Source: Citricoccus zhacaiensis (lineage in GTDB: Bacteria; Actinomycetota; Actinomycetes; Actinomycetales; Micrococcaceae). Taken from it: a stretch of 64,000 bases of DNA. Position 1 is the stretch's first letter. Each line of letters starts with the position of its first letter. A program made the translations under genes and the position numbers. The stretch is from positions 218,421 through 282,420 of the forward strand of contig NZ_BMLQ01000006.1 in the NCBI RefSeq assembly GCF_014645315.1. The letters are read 5' to 3'. This document shows positions 17,972 through 25,913 of this stretch, piece by piece. The notes below the pieces were generated by a model that saw only the letters and a list, made by a program, of their open reading frames with translations, did not search any database and was not told the origin of the DNA.

Positions 17972-18535
17972 TCAGGACTGGCTGGAGCCGCCGTCGGCGA
18001 AGTCCTCCGGGTCCACGTTGTCCAGGAACTCTCGGAACCGGTTGAGTTCCGCATCACGCTCCGCGGCGCCAGTGACTCCGGTAACGGCCTCATCGACCCC
18101 GTCTTCGGAGTCCTCGTCGACATCCTCCGCCTGTTCAGGGTCCAGCCCGGCCGCCTCCAGCACCTCGGCCGCACAGAGCACCGGCGCCTCGGCCCGCAGT
18201 GCGCAGGCGATGGCGTCCGACGCGCGGGCGTCCACTCGCGCGCCATTGTCCAGAATCAGCTCGGCATGGAAGACGGCATCCTCGACAGATCCGATCCGTA
18301 CCGACTCCAGAGCCGCACCCGTGGCCGCGAGGACCTCGATCAGCAGGTCGTGCGTCATGGGACGGGGCGGGGTGAGCCCCTGTTGCCACAGGGCGATGGC
18401 ACTGGCCTCCGGTGCCCCGATCCAGATGGGAACGAGGGTGCCCGTGCCGGGATCCTGGAGGAGGACCAGGGGCTGGTTCCCGGGCAGCTCAACTCGCACG
18501 CCCAGCACCGTCATCTCGACATCCGGCAGGTTCAT
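17972..18535 (-). CDS. DUF151 bifunctional-nuclease-family protein
   Basis: A 187-residue protein of the DUF151 (BFN domain) family. The domain spans roughly residues 1-135, with the typical core PLVLLQDPGTGTLVPIWIGAPEASAIAL and later ARASDAIACALRAEAPV. Plant and archaeal members have nuclease activity; bacterial function is unsettled. A Glu/Asp-rich tail (about 135-187) follows. It is the third-last member of the conserved gcvH-garA-ftsR-DUF151-merR series (Rv1829 equivalent). ATG 18535 uses GAGGG eight bases upstream, which overlaps the stop of the preceding regulator gene, indicating coupling. Confidence 0.9.
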   Translation of the reverse strand: MNLPDVEMTVLGVRVELPGNQPLVLLQDPGTGTLVPIWIGAPEASAIALWQQGLTPPRPMTHDLLIEVLAATGAALESVRIGSVEDAVFHAELILDNGARVDARASDAIACALRAEAPVLCAAEVLEAAGLDPEQAEDVDEDSEDGVDEAVTGVTGAAERDAELNRFREFLDNVDPEDFADGGSSQS

Positions 18536-18545
18536 GCGGGTACCC

Positions 18546-19304
18546 TCACGTGTCCAGGTCAGCCACGGCTGCCGCCACAAGGGCGCTGTGCAGCCCCAGG
18601 CAGGCCTCGCTGAGCTCCCGCGCGGCATCGGCCATCCGGGCGTTGGCGGCGGCGTCCTTGCGGGTCGCCAGAGAGGCCGTGGCCCGTTCGATGAGGCCGA
18701 GCTCGCGATCGGCCGCAGCCCGGAAGGGACGCAGATGGCGCGGCTCCAGGCCGTGGGCGGCCAGGACGACGGCGGACCGCGTCGCCTTGAGGGCGTGCTC
18801 GGAATAGCGTCCGTTCTCATCCGGCGACACCATGCCGAACTGCTCCAGGGAGTCCAGCAGCTGTGTGGTGGCTCCGGAGATCCCCTGCAACTCGGCGCGG
18901 GTGAGCGGGCGGGTGTGCCCGGCCAGCTCCTGGGCCAGCTGGTCTGACACCGAACGCGGGGTCAGGGTGAGCCCCCCGGGCAGGGACTCGGGGTGCTCAC
19001 CGCGGTCCACGGCATCGAGGTAGTCCTTGATGACCTTCAGCGGCAGGTACTGGTCTCGCTGCAGGGCGAGGATGAAGCGCAACCGGTCCACGTCGGCATC
19101 GGTGTACTTGCGATAGCCCGCGGCGGTGCGGCGGGGCGTGATGAGCCCCTTCTCCTCGAGGAAGCGGATCTTCGAGGCGCTGACCTGAGGGAAGTCGCCC
19201 TTCAGCTCCGCCAGGACCTCACCGATGTTCATGACGGCGCGGTTGCCTCCGGTCGCGGCGGCGGATGCGGCGGAAAGGGGGCGGCGGGAAGCTGCTGCGC
19301 TCAC
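18546..19304 (-). CDS. ftsR: MerR-family regulator, FtsR/Rv1828-like
   Basis: A 252-residue transcription factor. The helix-turn-helix reads NIGEVLAELKGDFPQVSASKI, then FLEEKGLITPRRTAAGYRKYTDADVDRLRFIL, a close fit to actinobacterial FtsR, which activates ftsZ in Corynebacterium. The long C-terminal part would bind dimer partners or ligands. The GTG start at 19304 has GAGGA five bases upstream; Met at MNIGEV (about residue 25) is an alternative start. The gene lies between garA and the DUF151 gene, as in mycobacteria. Confidence 0.9.
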   Translation of the reverse strand: MSAAASRRPLSAASAAATGGNRAVMNIGEVLAELKGDFPQVSASKIRFLEEKGLITPRRTAAGYRKYTDADVDRLRFILALQRDQYLPLKVIKDYLDAVDRGEHPESLPGGLTLTPRSVSDQLAQELAGHTRPLTRAELQGISGATTQLLDSLEQFGMVSPDENGRYSEHALKATRSAVVLAAHGLEPRHLRPFRAAADRELGLIERATASLATRKDAAANARMADAARELSEACLGLHSALVAAAVADLDT

Positions 19305-19374
19305 GGATGTCCTCGGTCGTTGGTCGAAGTGGCGGTCGTCGTCAGGGCGTCCTGGCCCTCGCAGGCCGGTTGAC

Positions 19375-19836
19375 TCAGACGGCGGGGCGCTGGGTGCCGG
19401 CGTAGAACGTGAGCCGGAACTTGCCGATCTGCACTTCCATCCCGGACCGCAGGGCCACGGAATCCACCCGGTCGTGGTTCACGTAGGTCCCGTTCAAGGA
19501 GCCGGAGTCCACGATCACGAAGCCCTCGCCGGAGCGACGGAACTCGGCATGCTTCCGCGACACGGTGACGTCATCGAGGAAGATGTCGGCGTTCGGGTGG
19601 CGGCCGGCCATCGTCGAGTCCTGGTCCAGGAGGAACCGCGCACCCTGGTTGGGCCCGGCATGGGCCACCAGGAGAGCCGAGCCGACGGGCAGGGCGTTGA
19701 TGGCCGCGCGGTCCTCCGCCTCGAGCGAGCGGTCAGGCGACGAGTCCAGATCGGGCAGGCCGATGCTGGTGGTCATCGCCTCCGGTTCGGTACCCGTGTT
19801 CCGGCCGTCCGGTTGCTGGGTCCCGTCCTGTGACAT
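19375..19836 (-). CDS. garA: FHA-domain metabolic regulator (GarA/OdhI-like)
   Basis: A 153-residue FHA protein. Unphosphorylated GarA/OdhI inhibits 2-oxoglutarate dehydrogenase and alters glutamate metabolism; kinase phosphorylation of the N-terminal Thr motif folds it onto its own FHA domain. Here the motif is MTTS (Thr22/Thr23) rather than the ETTS of mycobacteria. The FHA domain (about 55-145) has the phospho-Thr binding residues in AGRHPNADIFLDD, VSRKHAEF and SLNGTYVN. ATG 19836 follows GGAGGAG. It lies between gcvH and ftsR, the standard order. The PASTA kinase at 1.8 kb is a candidate upstream kinase by inference. Confidence 0.93.
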   Translation of the reverse strand: MSQDGTQQPDGRNTGTEPEAMTTSIGLPDLDSSPDRSLEAEDRAAINALPVGSALLVAHAGPNQGARFLLDQDSTMAGRHPNADIFLDDVTVSRKHAEFRRSGEGFVIVDSGSLNGTYVNHDRVDSVALRSGMEVQIGKFRLTFYAGTQRPAV

Positions 19837-19903
19837 GGCTCCTCCGAGGATGTGTCCGACCTATCGTGGCGAACCCGATGGTCGTGGTGGCTTCGTGACC
19901 TGA

Positions 19904-20290
19904 CTAGCCTACCTGCTGGCGGTAACCCTCCGCATCGAGCAGGCCTTCAACCTGTGCGGGATCCGAGACGGTCATCTCCAGGAGCCAGCCGTCCCCGTAC
20001 GGATCGGAGTTCACCTTGGCCGGATCGGCGTCCAGGGACTCATTGCGGGCCGTGACGGTGCCGGAGACCGGCGCGAAGAGGTCGCTGACTGACTTGGTGG
20101 ACTCCACCTCGCCGACCGTGGAGTCCGCGGTGATCTCCGCGCCCACCTCGGGCAGGTCGACGTAGACGACGTCACCGAGGGCATCCTGGGCGAAGTCGGT
20201 GATGCCGATGCGGACGACACCCTCGGCGTCTGGCCCGGAGACCCATTCGTGTTCGGCGCTGTAGCGAAGCCCATCGGGAATATTGCTCAT
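19904..20290 (-). CDS. gcvH: Glycine cleavage system H protein
   Basis: The lipoylated carrier of the glycine cleavage complex, 128 residues, standard size. The lipoyl attachment site is Lys66 in [12 protein letters not shown]. The hallmark HEWVSGPD and [23 protein letters not shown] segments are present. ATG 20290 follows GGAGGA. No gcvT or gcvP is adjacent, as in other actinobacteria, where gcvH heads the garA-ftsR series. A possible -10 box, TAGTGT on the minus strand near 20350-20355, overlaps the stop of the upstream MarR gene. Confidence 0.96.
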   Translation of the reverse strand: MSNIPDGLRYSAEHEWVSGPDAEGVVRIGITDFAQDALGDVVYVDLPEVGAEITADSTVGEVESTKSVSDLFAPVSGTVTARNESLDADPAKVNSDPYGDGWLLEMTVSDPAQVEGLLDAEGYRQQVG

Positions 20291-20352
20291 GGTTCCTCCA
20301 GATCACAGGTGTGAGGTCCGGCCCGTGCAGGCCTCGCGGTACACCGACGACA

Positions 20353-21270
20353 CTACTGGCCTCCGTGGCGGGGTGCCAATGCTGCAGGAGGCGGATTCCC
20401 GACGGCGGCCAGCACCTCGACGACCCGGTCCCGCTCGGCCACGGGCACCGGTTCCAGGATCCGCTCCTGGACCCGATTCACGGCGGGCCAGAGTTCGTCG
20501 ACGAGCGCCCGGCCCACCGTGGTCAGGGAGACCAGGCGCGAGCGACGGTCGTCCGGGTCGGGGCGGCGCGCCGTCCAGCCCCGGGCCTCGAGCCGGCGAA
20601 GTACGTCGGAGGCACTGGACCGGTCGAGCGCGGCCCGTCCGGCCAGAGCGCCCTGACCAGTGGGACCGGACGTGACCAGGACCAGCAGGACGGCGAACTG
20701 CGGACCGGTGATGATGCCGCCCAGCTCGTCGGCCCACAACAGCGTGTGCCGTTGCTGGGCCAGCCGGATCAGGTGGCCGGGACGGAGGTCCTCCTCCACC
20801 TGGCCCACCTGGCGCACCCCGTGGCGGTCGGAATCGTCAGCTGTCCCCGCCGCGTCGTGATGACCGGAGAGGTCGACCAGCCGGCGCCCGAGCCAGACAC
20901 GATCGGCTGCAGCCAGGGGCGCCACCAGCCGCTCCTGCACGGTGCGGACTGCCGGCGCCAATCCATCCAGGGCCACCGCAGCGGGTACGGGCAGGGTGAC
21001 GACTTGCCGCCGTGCATCGGCCGGGTCACGCTCCCGCCGCAACCACCCCTGCTCCTCCAGGCGGCGGATCACTCCGGCCACCGTGGTCCGGTCCAGCCCT
21101 GCGGCCCGACCCACGGAGAGCTGGTCCAGGGGCCACTCGGCTGCGGCCACGGTGAACAGCACCGAGTACTGCGGCGATGTCAGCAATCCACCCACGGCGT
21201 CCGCCCAGACCGCGTTGTGCACCTGGTGGCACCGGCGCAGCTGATGCCCCACGAGGGCCCTCGAATCCAT
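20353..21270 (-). CDS. Double-MarR transcriptional regulator
   Basis: A single 305-residue chain contains two MarR-type winged-helix units. The first (about 1-140) has TSPQYSVLFTVA, LSVGRAAGLDRTTVAGVIRRLEEQGWL and RRERDPADARRQVV. The second (about 160-300) has TGPQFAVLLVLV, GRAALDRSSASDVLRRLEARGW and RRPDPDDRRSRLV. Ordinary MarR proteins are about 150 residues and dimerise, so this looks like a fused pseudo-dimer. It is divergent from the aromatic hydroxylase, and two identical 14-base elements lie just past each predicted promoter, so it most likely represses both genes until an aromatic acid binds. ATG 21270 has AAGGGAG upstream. The MobR-MobA pairing of Comamonas is the nearest known parallel. 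Confidence 0.9.
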   Translation of the reverse strand: MDSRALVGHQLRRCHQVHNAVWADAVGGLLTSPQYSVLFTVAAAEWPLDQLSVGRAAGLDRTTVAGVIRRLEEQGWLRRERDPADARRQVVTLPVPAAVALDGLAPAVRTVQERLVAPLAAADRVWLGRRLVDLSGHHDAAGTADDSDRHGVRQVGQVEEDLRPGHLIRLAQQRHTLLWADELGGIITGPQFAVLLVLVTSGPTGQGALAGRAALDRSSASDVLRRLEARGWTARRPDPDDRRSRLVSLTTVGRALVDELWPAVNRVQERILEPVPVAERDRVVEVLAAVGNPPPAALAPRHGGQ

Positions 21271-21289
21271 GCGGATCTCCCTTGATGTT

Positions 21290-21303
21290 CAGTACACGGA
21301 TGA
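21290..21303. promoter_or_regulatory. Operator copy 1 (CAGTACACGGATGA)
   Basis: First of two identical 14-base elements in the divergent region. It begins about 12 bases past the minus-strand -10 box, within the predicted early transcript of the regulator gene. Confidence 0.65.
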
Positions 21304-21315
21304 AGAATTGTCTCC

Positions 21316-21321
21316 ACTCTA
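21316..21321 (-). promoter_or_regulatory. -10 box of the double-MarR gene
   Basis: TAGAGT on the minus strand places the transcription start near 21309, just before operator copy 1. No good -35 box is seen. Confidence 0.45.
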
Positions 21322-21347
21322 CTGTGGTTCGCGTCACCAGCGTGCGC

Positions 21348-21353
21348 TATGCT
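21348..21353 (+). promoter_or_regulatory. -10 box of the aromatic hydroxylase gene
   Basis: TATGCT gives a start near 21360, just before operator copy 2. A weak TGGTTC lies 17 bases upstream. Confidence 0.45.
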
Positions 21354-21368
21354 CGGCACAGAATCGTG

Positions 21369-21382
21369 CAGTACACGGATGA
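21369..21382. promoter_or_regulatory. Operator copy 2 (CAGTACACGGATGA)
   Basis: Second perfect copy, same orientation, 79 bases after the first. A repressor here would block the hydroxylase transcript. Confidence 0.65.
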
Positions 21383-21409
21383 TTTAGTTGACGTTGGAGA
21401 AGGAGTCCC

Positions 21410-23398
21410 ATGCAATACCACCTGGACGGCTACCGCTACGGCGATCCCACGATTGAGCCGGCGGCACTCGGCCGTGACGCCGGGCAGGGGCCCCTGCCGG
21501 AGGAGGTCGATGTCCTGATCGTGGGCACCGGCCCGGCCGGCACCGTTCTGGCAGCGCAGCTGGCCGAGTTCCCGGAGATCACCACCCGCGTGGTGGAGCG
21601 CCGCCAGGGGCCGCTGCCCGTGGGCCAGGCCGATGGGGTCTCCTGCCGCACCGTGGAGATGTTCAATGCCTTCGGCCTGGCCACCACGCTGTTGGACGAG
21701 GCGTACTGGGTCAATGAGACCACGTTCTGGGCCCCGTCCTCCCACGATCGCGGGGGCATCACCCGCACCGGCCAGATCCAGGACGTCGCGGACGGGCTCA
21801 GCGAGTATCCGCACGTGATCGTCAACCAGGCCCGCATGCAGGAGATGCTCCTGGCCAAGGCGTCGAAATCCGCCTCCCGGCTGGAGGTCGACTACGGGTT
21901 CAAGGCCCTCGGCGTGGACATCCCGGAGGATCCCGAGGCGCGGGTGACGGTCACCCTGGAGGTGACCGACCAGGACGGCAAGGGCACCGGAACCACCCGC
22001 ACCGTCCAGGCCCGCTACGTGGTGGGATGCGACGGTGCCCGCTCGGTCATCCGCACCTCGATCGGACGGTCCCTGCATGGAGACGCCCAGAACCACGCCT
22101 GGGGCGTCATGGACATCCTCCCGGTCACCGACTTCCCGGACGTCCGCAAGAAGGCCGTCATGCAGTCTGCGTCCGGCTCCCTGCTCCAGATCCCACGCGA
22201 GGGCGGGAACCTGGTGCGCTACTACGTCGACCTCGGCGACCTGCCCGAGGGTGACCGCAGCGTCCGCGAGCGCACCACCTTCGAGGACATCCTCGCTGCC
22301 GCCCAGAAGGCACTGCACCCCTACACGCTGGACGCCAAGGACGTGGCCTGGTGGAGCGTGTACGAGGTCGGCCAGCGGGTGACGGACGGGTTCGATGACG
22401 TGCCGGCAGAAAGCGTCGGCGTCCTGGACCCGCGGGTGTTCATCGCCGGGGACGCCTGTCACACGCACTCCGCCAAGGCGGGGCAGGGCATGAACGTGTC
22501 CATGCAGGACACCTACAACCTGGGCTGGAAGCTGGCGGCCGTGCTGCAGGGCCGCTCAGCGAAGTCGTTGCTGGCCACCTACTCCGGCGAGCGTCAGAAG
22601 ATCGCCCGGGAACTCATCGACTTCGACAAGCGCTGGTCCAGGATGATCGGGTCCAAGGTCTCCGACCCGAACGACCCGGAGTCCGGAGGCGTCGCCGCGA
22701 ACGACGTCGAGGCGCACTTCGTGGCCGGTGGGAAGTTCACCGCGGGACTGTCCACGGTGTACGAGCGCTCCCTCCTGACGGGGGGGACGGAGTATCAGGG
22801 ACTGGCCCCCGGGTTCGAGGTCGGGACCCGGTTCCACTCGGCTCCGGTCGTCCGAGTGGCGGATGCGAAGCCGGAGCAGCTGGGACACGTGCACGAGGCG
22901 GACGGCCGCTGGCGCCTCTACGCCTTCGGTGATGCCGCGGCAGTCGGGTCAGAGGACTCGGCCCTCGGCGAGCTGCTGAAGTTCCTGGACACCTCCGAGC
23001 AGTCCCCGGTCCGTCGGTTCACCCCGTCCGGCGCCCCGGACGACGCCGTGTTCGATGTCCGAGCGATCCTCCAGCAGGAGCACCGTTCCGTGGACCTGAA
23101 CACCCTGCCGCCGTTCCTTCTCCCGGCCAAGGGCAGGTTCGGCCTGCGCGACTACGAGAAGGTCTTCTCTGCCGAGAGGACCAATGGTCACCTGCTCGGC
23201 ACGGTGCCCGGCCTCCAGGCCACCCAGGACATCTACGACCTGCGTGGCGTCGACCGTGAGCGGGGCGCCCTCGTGGTCGTCCGCCCGGACCAGTACGTGG
23301 CACAGGTCCTCCCGCTGGGAGCCCATACCGAGCTGGCGGACTTCTTTGCCGCATTCATGATCGATCAGGGCGTCAATCAGGGACTCGATCAGGGCTGA
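21410..23398 (+). CDS. mobA: FAD-dependent aromatic hydroxylase (3-hydroxybenzoate 4-monooxygenase/phenol 2-monooxygenase family)
   Basis: A 662-residue flavoprotein monooxygenase that adds one hydroxyl to an aromatic ring using NADPH and oxygen. The FAD dinucleotide motif is IVGTGPAG (residues 37-44), the DG motif is YVVGCDGARSVIR, and the second FAD motif is VFIAGDACHTHSAKAGQGMN. The last 200 residues form the thioredoxin-like dimerisation domain of the phenol hydroxylase class. The N-terminus (YHLDGYRYGDP) and the divergent MarR regulator resemble MobA, which makes protocatechuate from 3-hydroxybenzoate. No ring-cleavage genes are nearby, so the pathway context is incomplete and the substrate is an inference. 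GAGAAGGAG precedes ATG 21410. Confidence 0.85.
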   Translation: MQYHLDGYRYGDPTIEPAALGRDAGQGPLPEEVDVLIVGTGPAGTVLAAQLAEFPEITTRVVERRQGPLPVGQADGVSCRTVEMFNAFGLATTLLDEAYWVNETTFWAPSSHDRGGITRTGQIQDVADGLSEYPHVIVNQARMQEMLLAKASKSASRLEVDYGFKALGVDIPEDPEARVTVTLEVTDQDGKGTGTTRTVQARYVVGCDGARSVIRTSIGRSLHGDAQNHAWGVMDILPVTDFPDVRKKAVMQSASGSLLQIPREGGNLVRYYVDLGDLPEGDRSVRERTTFEDILAAAQKALHPYTLDAKDVAWWSVYEVGQRVTDGFDDVPAESVGVLDPRVFIAGDACHTHSAKAGQGMNVSMQDTYNLGWKLAAVLQGRSAKSLLATYSGERQKIARELIDFDKRWSRMIGSKVSDPNDPESGGVAANDVEAHFVAGGKFTAGLSTVYERSLLTGGTEYQGLAPGFEVGTRFHSAPVVRVADAKPEQLGHVHEADGRWRLYAFGDAAAVGSEDSALGELLKFLDTSEQSPVRRFTPSGAPDDAVFDVRAILQQEHRSVDLNTLPPFLLPAKGRFGLRDYEKVFSAERTNGHLLGTVPGLQATQDIYDLRGVDRERGALVVVRPDQYVAQVLPLGAHTELADFFAAFMIDQGVNQGLDQG

Positions 23399-23431
23399 GC
23401 CTCAAGGGGCGGGGCCCGGTGGAGCGGATTC

Positions 23432-23941
23432 TCAGTCCACCGGGTCCATCCCGACCACGTAGGCCGCCTGGCCCACGTGCTGCAGGGCGTCGGCATAGAC
23501 GCTGACCAACCGCACCGCACGAGTGACCGGCGGGTCCCACTGCCGGTCGATCACCTCGTCGAGGTCCGTCTCTGACAGGGTCCCCAGGTAGTCCAGGGAC
23601 TGTTCGGTCACGGCCGCCAGGTACCCGCGCAGCACCTCCTTGTCCTGGACGACGACGGCGCGTGCCGTGTCCGCCGACTGGCCGTAGCCGTGCTTATCGG
23701 CCGGCACGTCCGGGCCGAACCGATCGGCCCAGCCCTGCGCGGTCCACAACTGCTCGTGCCCGCCCAAGTGGGCGACCTGGGCGTCGATCTCACGGCCAGA
23801 GTGCCACAGCAGCCAGGCGATGGAGTTGGGGTGGCCGCCCGGGTGGGCGTTCACGTCGGCGGGGCCGATGCGGTCCCAGACCAGGTCCAGCTCATCGAGG
23901 GGGCGGCGGGCGAGTTCCTGCAACACGGCGATCGAGTTCAT
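23432..23941 (-). CDS. DinB-like four-helix-bundle protein
   Basis: A 169-residue protein of the DinB/mycothiol-dependent enzyme superfamily. The metal-binding histidines of the fold are probably in WLLWHSGREIDAQ and in DALQHVGQAAYVVG near the end. Family members include mycothiol-dependent maleylpyruvate isomerases and many uncharacterised proteins. It converges with the hydroxylase gene but is not clearly in its pathway. ATG 23941 (MNSIAV) fits the family better than the upstream start. A weak leaderless-type promoter is present. Confidence 0.8.
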   Translation of the reverse strand: MNSIAVLQELARRPLDELDLVWDRIGPADVNAHPGGHPNSIAWLLWHSGREIDAQVAHLGGHEQLWTAQGWADRFGPDVPADKHGYGQSADTARAVVVQDKEVLRGYLAAVTEQSLDYLGTLSETDLDEVIDRQWDPPVTRAVRLVSVYADALQHVGQAAYVVGMDPVD

Positions 23942-23953
23942 GGCCCCAGTGTG
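23942..23953 (-). promoter_or_regulatory. Weak leaderless-type promoter of the DinB-like gene
   Basis: Minus-strand CACACT (23953-23948), six bases, ATG 23941. The geometry matches the leaderless set, but the first base of the box is not T. Confidence 0.35.
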
Positions 23954-24055
23954 CACCCTGCGCCCACGTCATCTCCACCGACTCCACCATCCCTGTCTGC
24001 GCATACCAGCACATCGGGGGACGGCCCAGCTGGTGTACTTTCGTGGCCTCGTGGG

Positions 24056-24067
24056 TACCGTGTCCCC
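24056..24067 (+). promoter_or_regulatory. Leaderless-type promoter of the baeRF gene
   Basis: TACCGT (24056-24061), six bases, ATG 24068. No Shine-Dalgarno sequence is present. Confidence 0.6.
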
Positions 24068-25204
24068 ATGAGTATCGACATACCCTCCGCTGAAGACTTC
24101 GCCGAACTCACGCAGCACCGCCATCCCGCGAGCGTGACCGTGTATGTTGCCCCGTCCGGTTCGAGCGAGAGTCGATCGCCGATCGGCAGGAACCCCGAAG
24201 CAGCCCAGTTGTCCCTGCGCACGGCCGTGGGTGAGGGCGTCGCCCAGCTGACTGCCGCTGAGGTCCCTGCCGAGGATCTGAATCGGATCACTGAGGCCGT
24301 GGACCAGCTCGTGGACGACCGGGACTTCTGGTCCACCCAGGCACGCTCCCTCGCCGTCTTCGTCTCCCCGCTCGGGTTGCGGGCATTCCGGCTCATGAAC
24401 AACCTCCGCACCCATTCTGGCGTCGGTGACCGTTTCGACGCGGGGCCGTTGATCCGGGCGACCACCTTCGCCCACAGTGGTTTCGTGCTCGCTCTGACGA
24501 AGGGCTCGGTCCGCCTGCTGGTGCTGGAGTCCGACGCCTCCTGCCATGAGGTGGAACTGACCGGACTGCCCGGGGACCTCGGCCTGGAGTTGCAGACGGC
24601 GGACAACGAGGGCCGGATGGACCGCCAGCGGGCGGACGGCGCCCTGCGGCCCAAGATCCAGCGCCGCGACTACTGCTCCACCGTGCAGGAGGCGGTCCTG
24701 CGTCAGATCAACGGCTCGAACCACCCGCTGGTGCTGGCGGCCAGCCCCGACCTCGAACCGGCCTACCGGGAGATCAACACCTACCGGCGTCTGGTCGACG
24801 AGGGCATCACGGCCAATCCTGCCTCCCTGGGTCTGGACGACCTCGCCCGCCGGGGACGCGACGTCCTGGACCGCAACTACGCCGCCCAGCTCGCCGACTG
24901 GAGGGAGCAGTTCGGCACCCTCCGCGCCCATGGCCGGGCCAGTGCGAAGCTCCGCGAGATCGCCAAGGCCGCCACGGCCGGCCAGGTGGACGTCCTCCTG
25001 TTCGATCTCACCGCGGAACGCGAGGGCACGATCGACGAATACGGCAACGTCACCCCCGCGGACGAGCCGAGCGCCCACACCTATGGACTGGCGGACGAGG
25101 TCGCGGCCCGCGTCCTGCGCACCGGCGGCACGGTCAAGGCGGTCCGCGGGGCGGATCTTCCCGACGGCGCCCGGATCGCCGCGACGTTCCGTTCGGCCTC
25201 CTGA
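24068..25204 (+). CDS. Bacterial archaeo-eukaryotic release-factor-like protein (baeRF)
   Basis: A 378-residue protein resembling the bacterial eRF1-like (baeRF) families. Typical segments are VTVYVAPSGSS at the N-terminus, SLAVFVSPLGLRAFRL, ALTKGSVRLLVL, DYCSTVQEAVLRQINGSNHPLVLAASPDLEPAYREIN, and a C-terminal part with VDVLLFDLTAEREGTIDEYGNV. Families of this kind have been proposed, from comparative genomics, to act on ribosomes in stress or in conflict with phages. I see no GGQ tripeptide. The gene stands alone with a leaderless promoter. Family assignment is from memory of the fold segments, so it is moderately sure. Confidence 0.7.
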   Translation: MSIDIPSAEDFAELTQHRHPASVTVYVAPSGSSESRSPIGRNPEAAQLSLRTAVGEGVAQLTAAEVPAEDLNRITEAVDQLVDDRDFWSTQARSLAVFVSPLGLRAFRLMNNLRTHSGVGDRFDAGPLIRATTFAHSGFVLALTKGSVRLLVLESDASCHEVELTGLPGDLGLELQTADNEGRMDRQRADGALRPKIQRRDYCSTVQEAVLRQINGSNHPLVLAASPDLEPAYREINTYRRLVDEGITANPASLGLDDLARRGRDVLDRNYAAQLADWREQFGTLRAHGRASAKLREIAKAATAGQVDVLLFDLTAEREGTIDEYGNVTPADEPSAHTYGLADEVAARVLRTGGTVKAVRGADLPDGARIAATFRSAS

Positions 25205-25244
25205 GGGCACCAGGCCCCTGCGGTCCCCCGGCGCGTGGCGACGC

Positions 25245-25913
25245 TCAGGTACTGTCCATCAGGCCGGCGTCACGGGCCACGAGTGCAGCCTGGGTGCGTG
25301 ACTGGACACCAAGCTTGGCCAGCACCCGGGAGACGTGGGTCTTCGCCGTGGCCTCGGAGATGCCCAGCTCGCGCGCCAGCTGACTGTTGGAGGCGCCCGC
25401 CCCCAGCTGGGCGAGGACATCGCGTTCCCGCACCGTGAGGCTTTCCAGCAGCGCCGTGGCCTGGCCGTCCCCGGTCGGACTGTTCCGGGCACTGGCGGTG
25501 GAGAGTTCCCGGAACACGCGCCGGGTCACCTCCGGGGCCACCACCCCGTCTCCGGCGGCCACCCGGCGCACGGCGGACACCAGTTCCCCGGCCTCAGCCG
25601 TCTTCAGGAGGAATCCGGCCGCGCCGGCGCGGATCGCGGACAGGACCACCTCGTCCTCGTCGAAGGTCGTCAGGACCAGCACGGCGGCGGTGCCCTCGGA
25701 CACGATCTCCCGGGTGGCGGCCACGCCGTCCACCACCGGCATCCGGACATCCATCAGCACCACGTCCGGGCGCAGGGCCCGGGCGTTGACGACTGCCGCC
25801 GCGCCATCGGAGGCCTCCCCCACCACCTCGATCCCCTCGGCCCGCTCGAGGAGGGCCTTCAGGCCGGAGCGCACGGTGCCGTGGTCATCGGCCAACACCA
25901 CCCTGATGCTCAT
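25245..25913 (-). CDS. NarL/LuxR-family response regulator
   Basis: A 222-residue two-component regulator. The receiver domain has the phospho-acceptor Asp55 in VVLMDVRMPVVDG, acidic residues DD (9-10) and a Lys in FLLKTAEAGEL. The C-terminal LuxR helix-turn-helix is LTVRERDVLAQLGAGASNSQLARELGISEATAKTHVSRVLAKL. ATG 25913 overlaps the stop of the sensor kinase gene by four bases, so the pair is cotranscribed. The likely target is the divergent promoter region beyond the kinase gene, inferred from an inverted repeat there. Confidence 0.95.
   Translation of the reverse strand: MSIRVVLADDHGTVRSGLKALLERAEGIEVVGEASDGAAAVVNARALRPDVVLMDVRMPVVDGVAATREIVSEGTAAVLVLTTFDEDEVVLSAIRAGAAGFLLKTAEAGELVSAVRRVAAGDGVVAPEVTRRVFRELSTASARNSPTGDGQATALLESLTVRERDVLAQLGAGASNSQLARELGISEATAKTHVSRVLAKLGVQSRTQAALVARDAGLMDST

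Noticed and set aside
23415..23447. Hairpin between the hydroxylase and DinB-like genes as a terminator
   Set aside because: The nine-base stem has a 12-base loop and overlaps the DinB-like stop codons; no T-run, so support is too weak.
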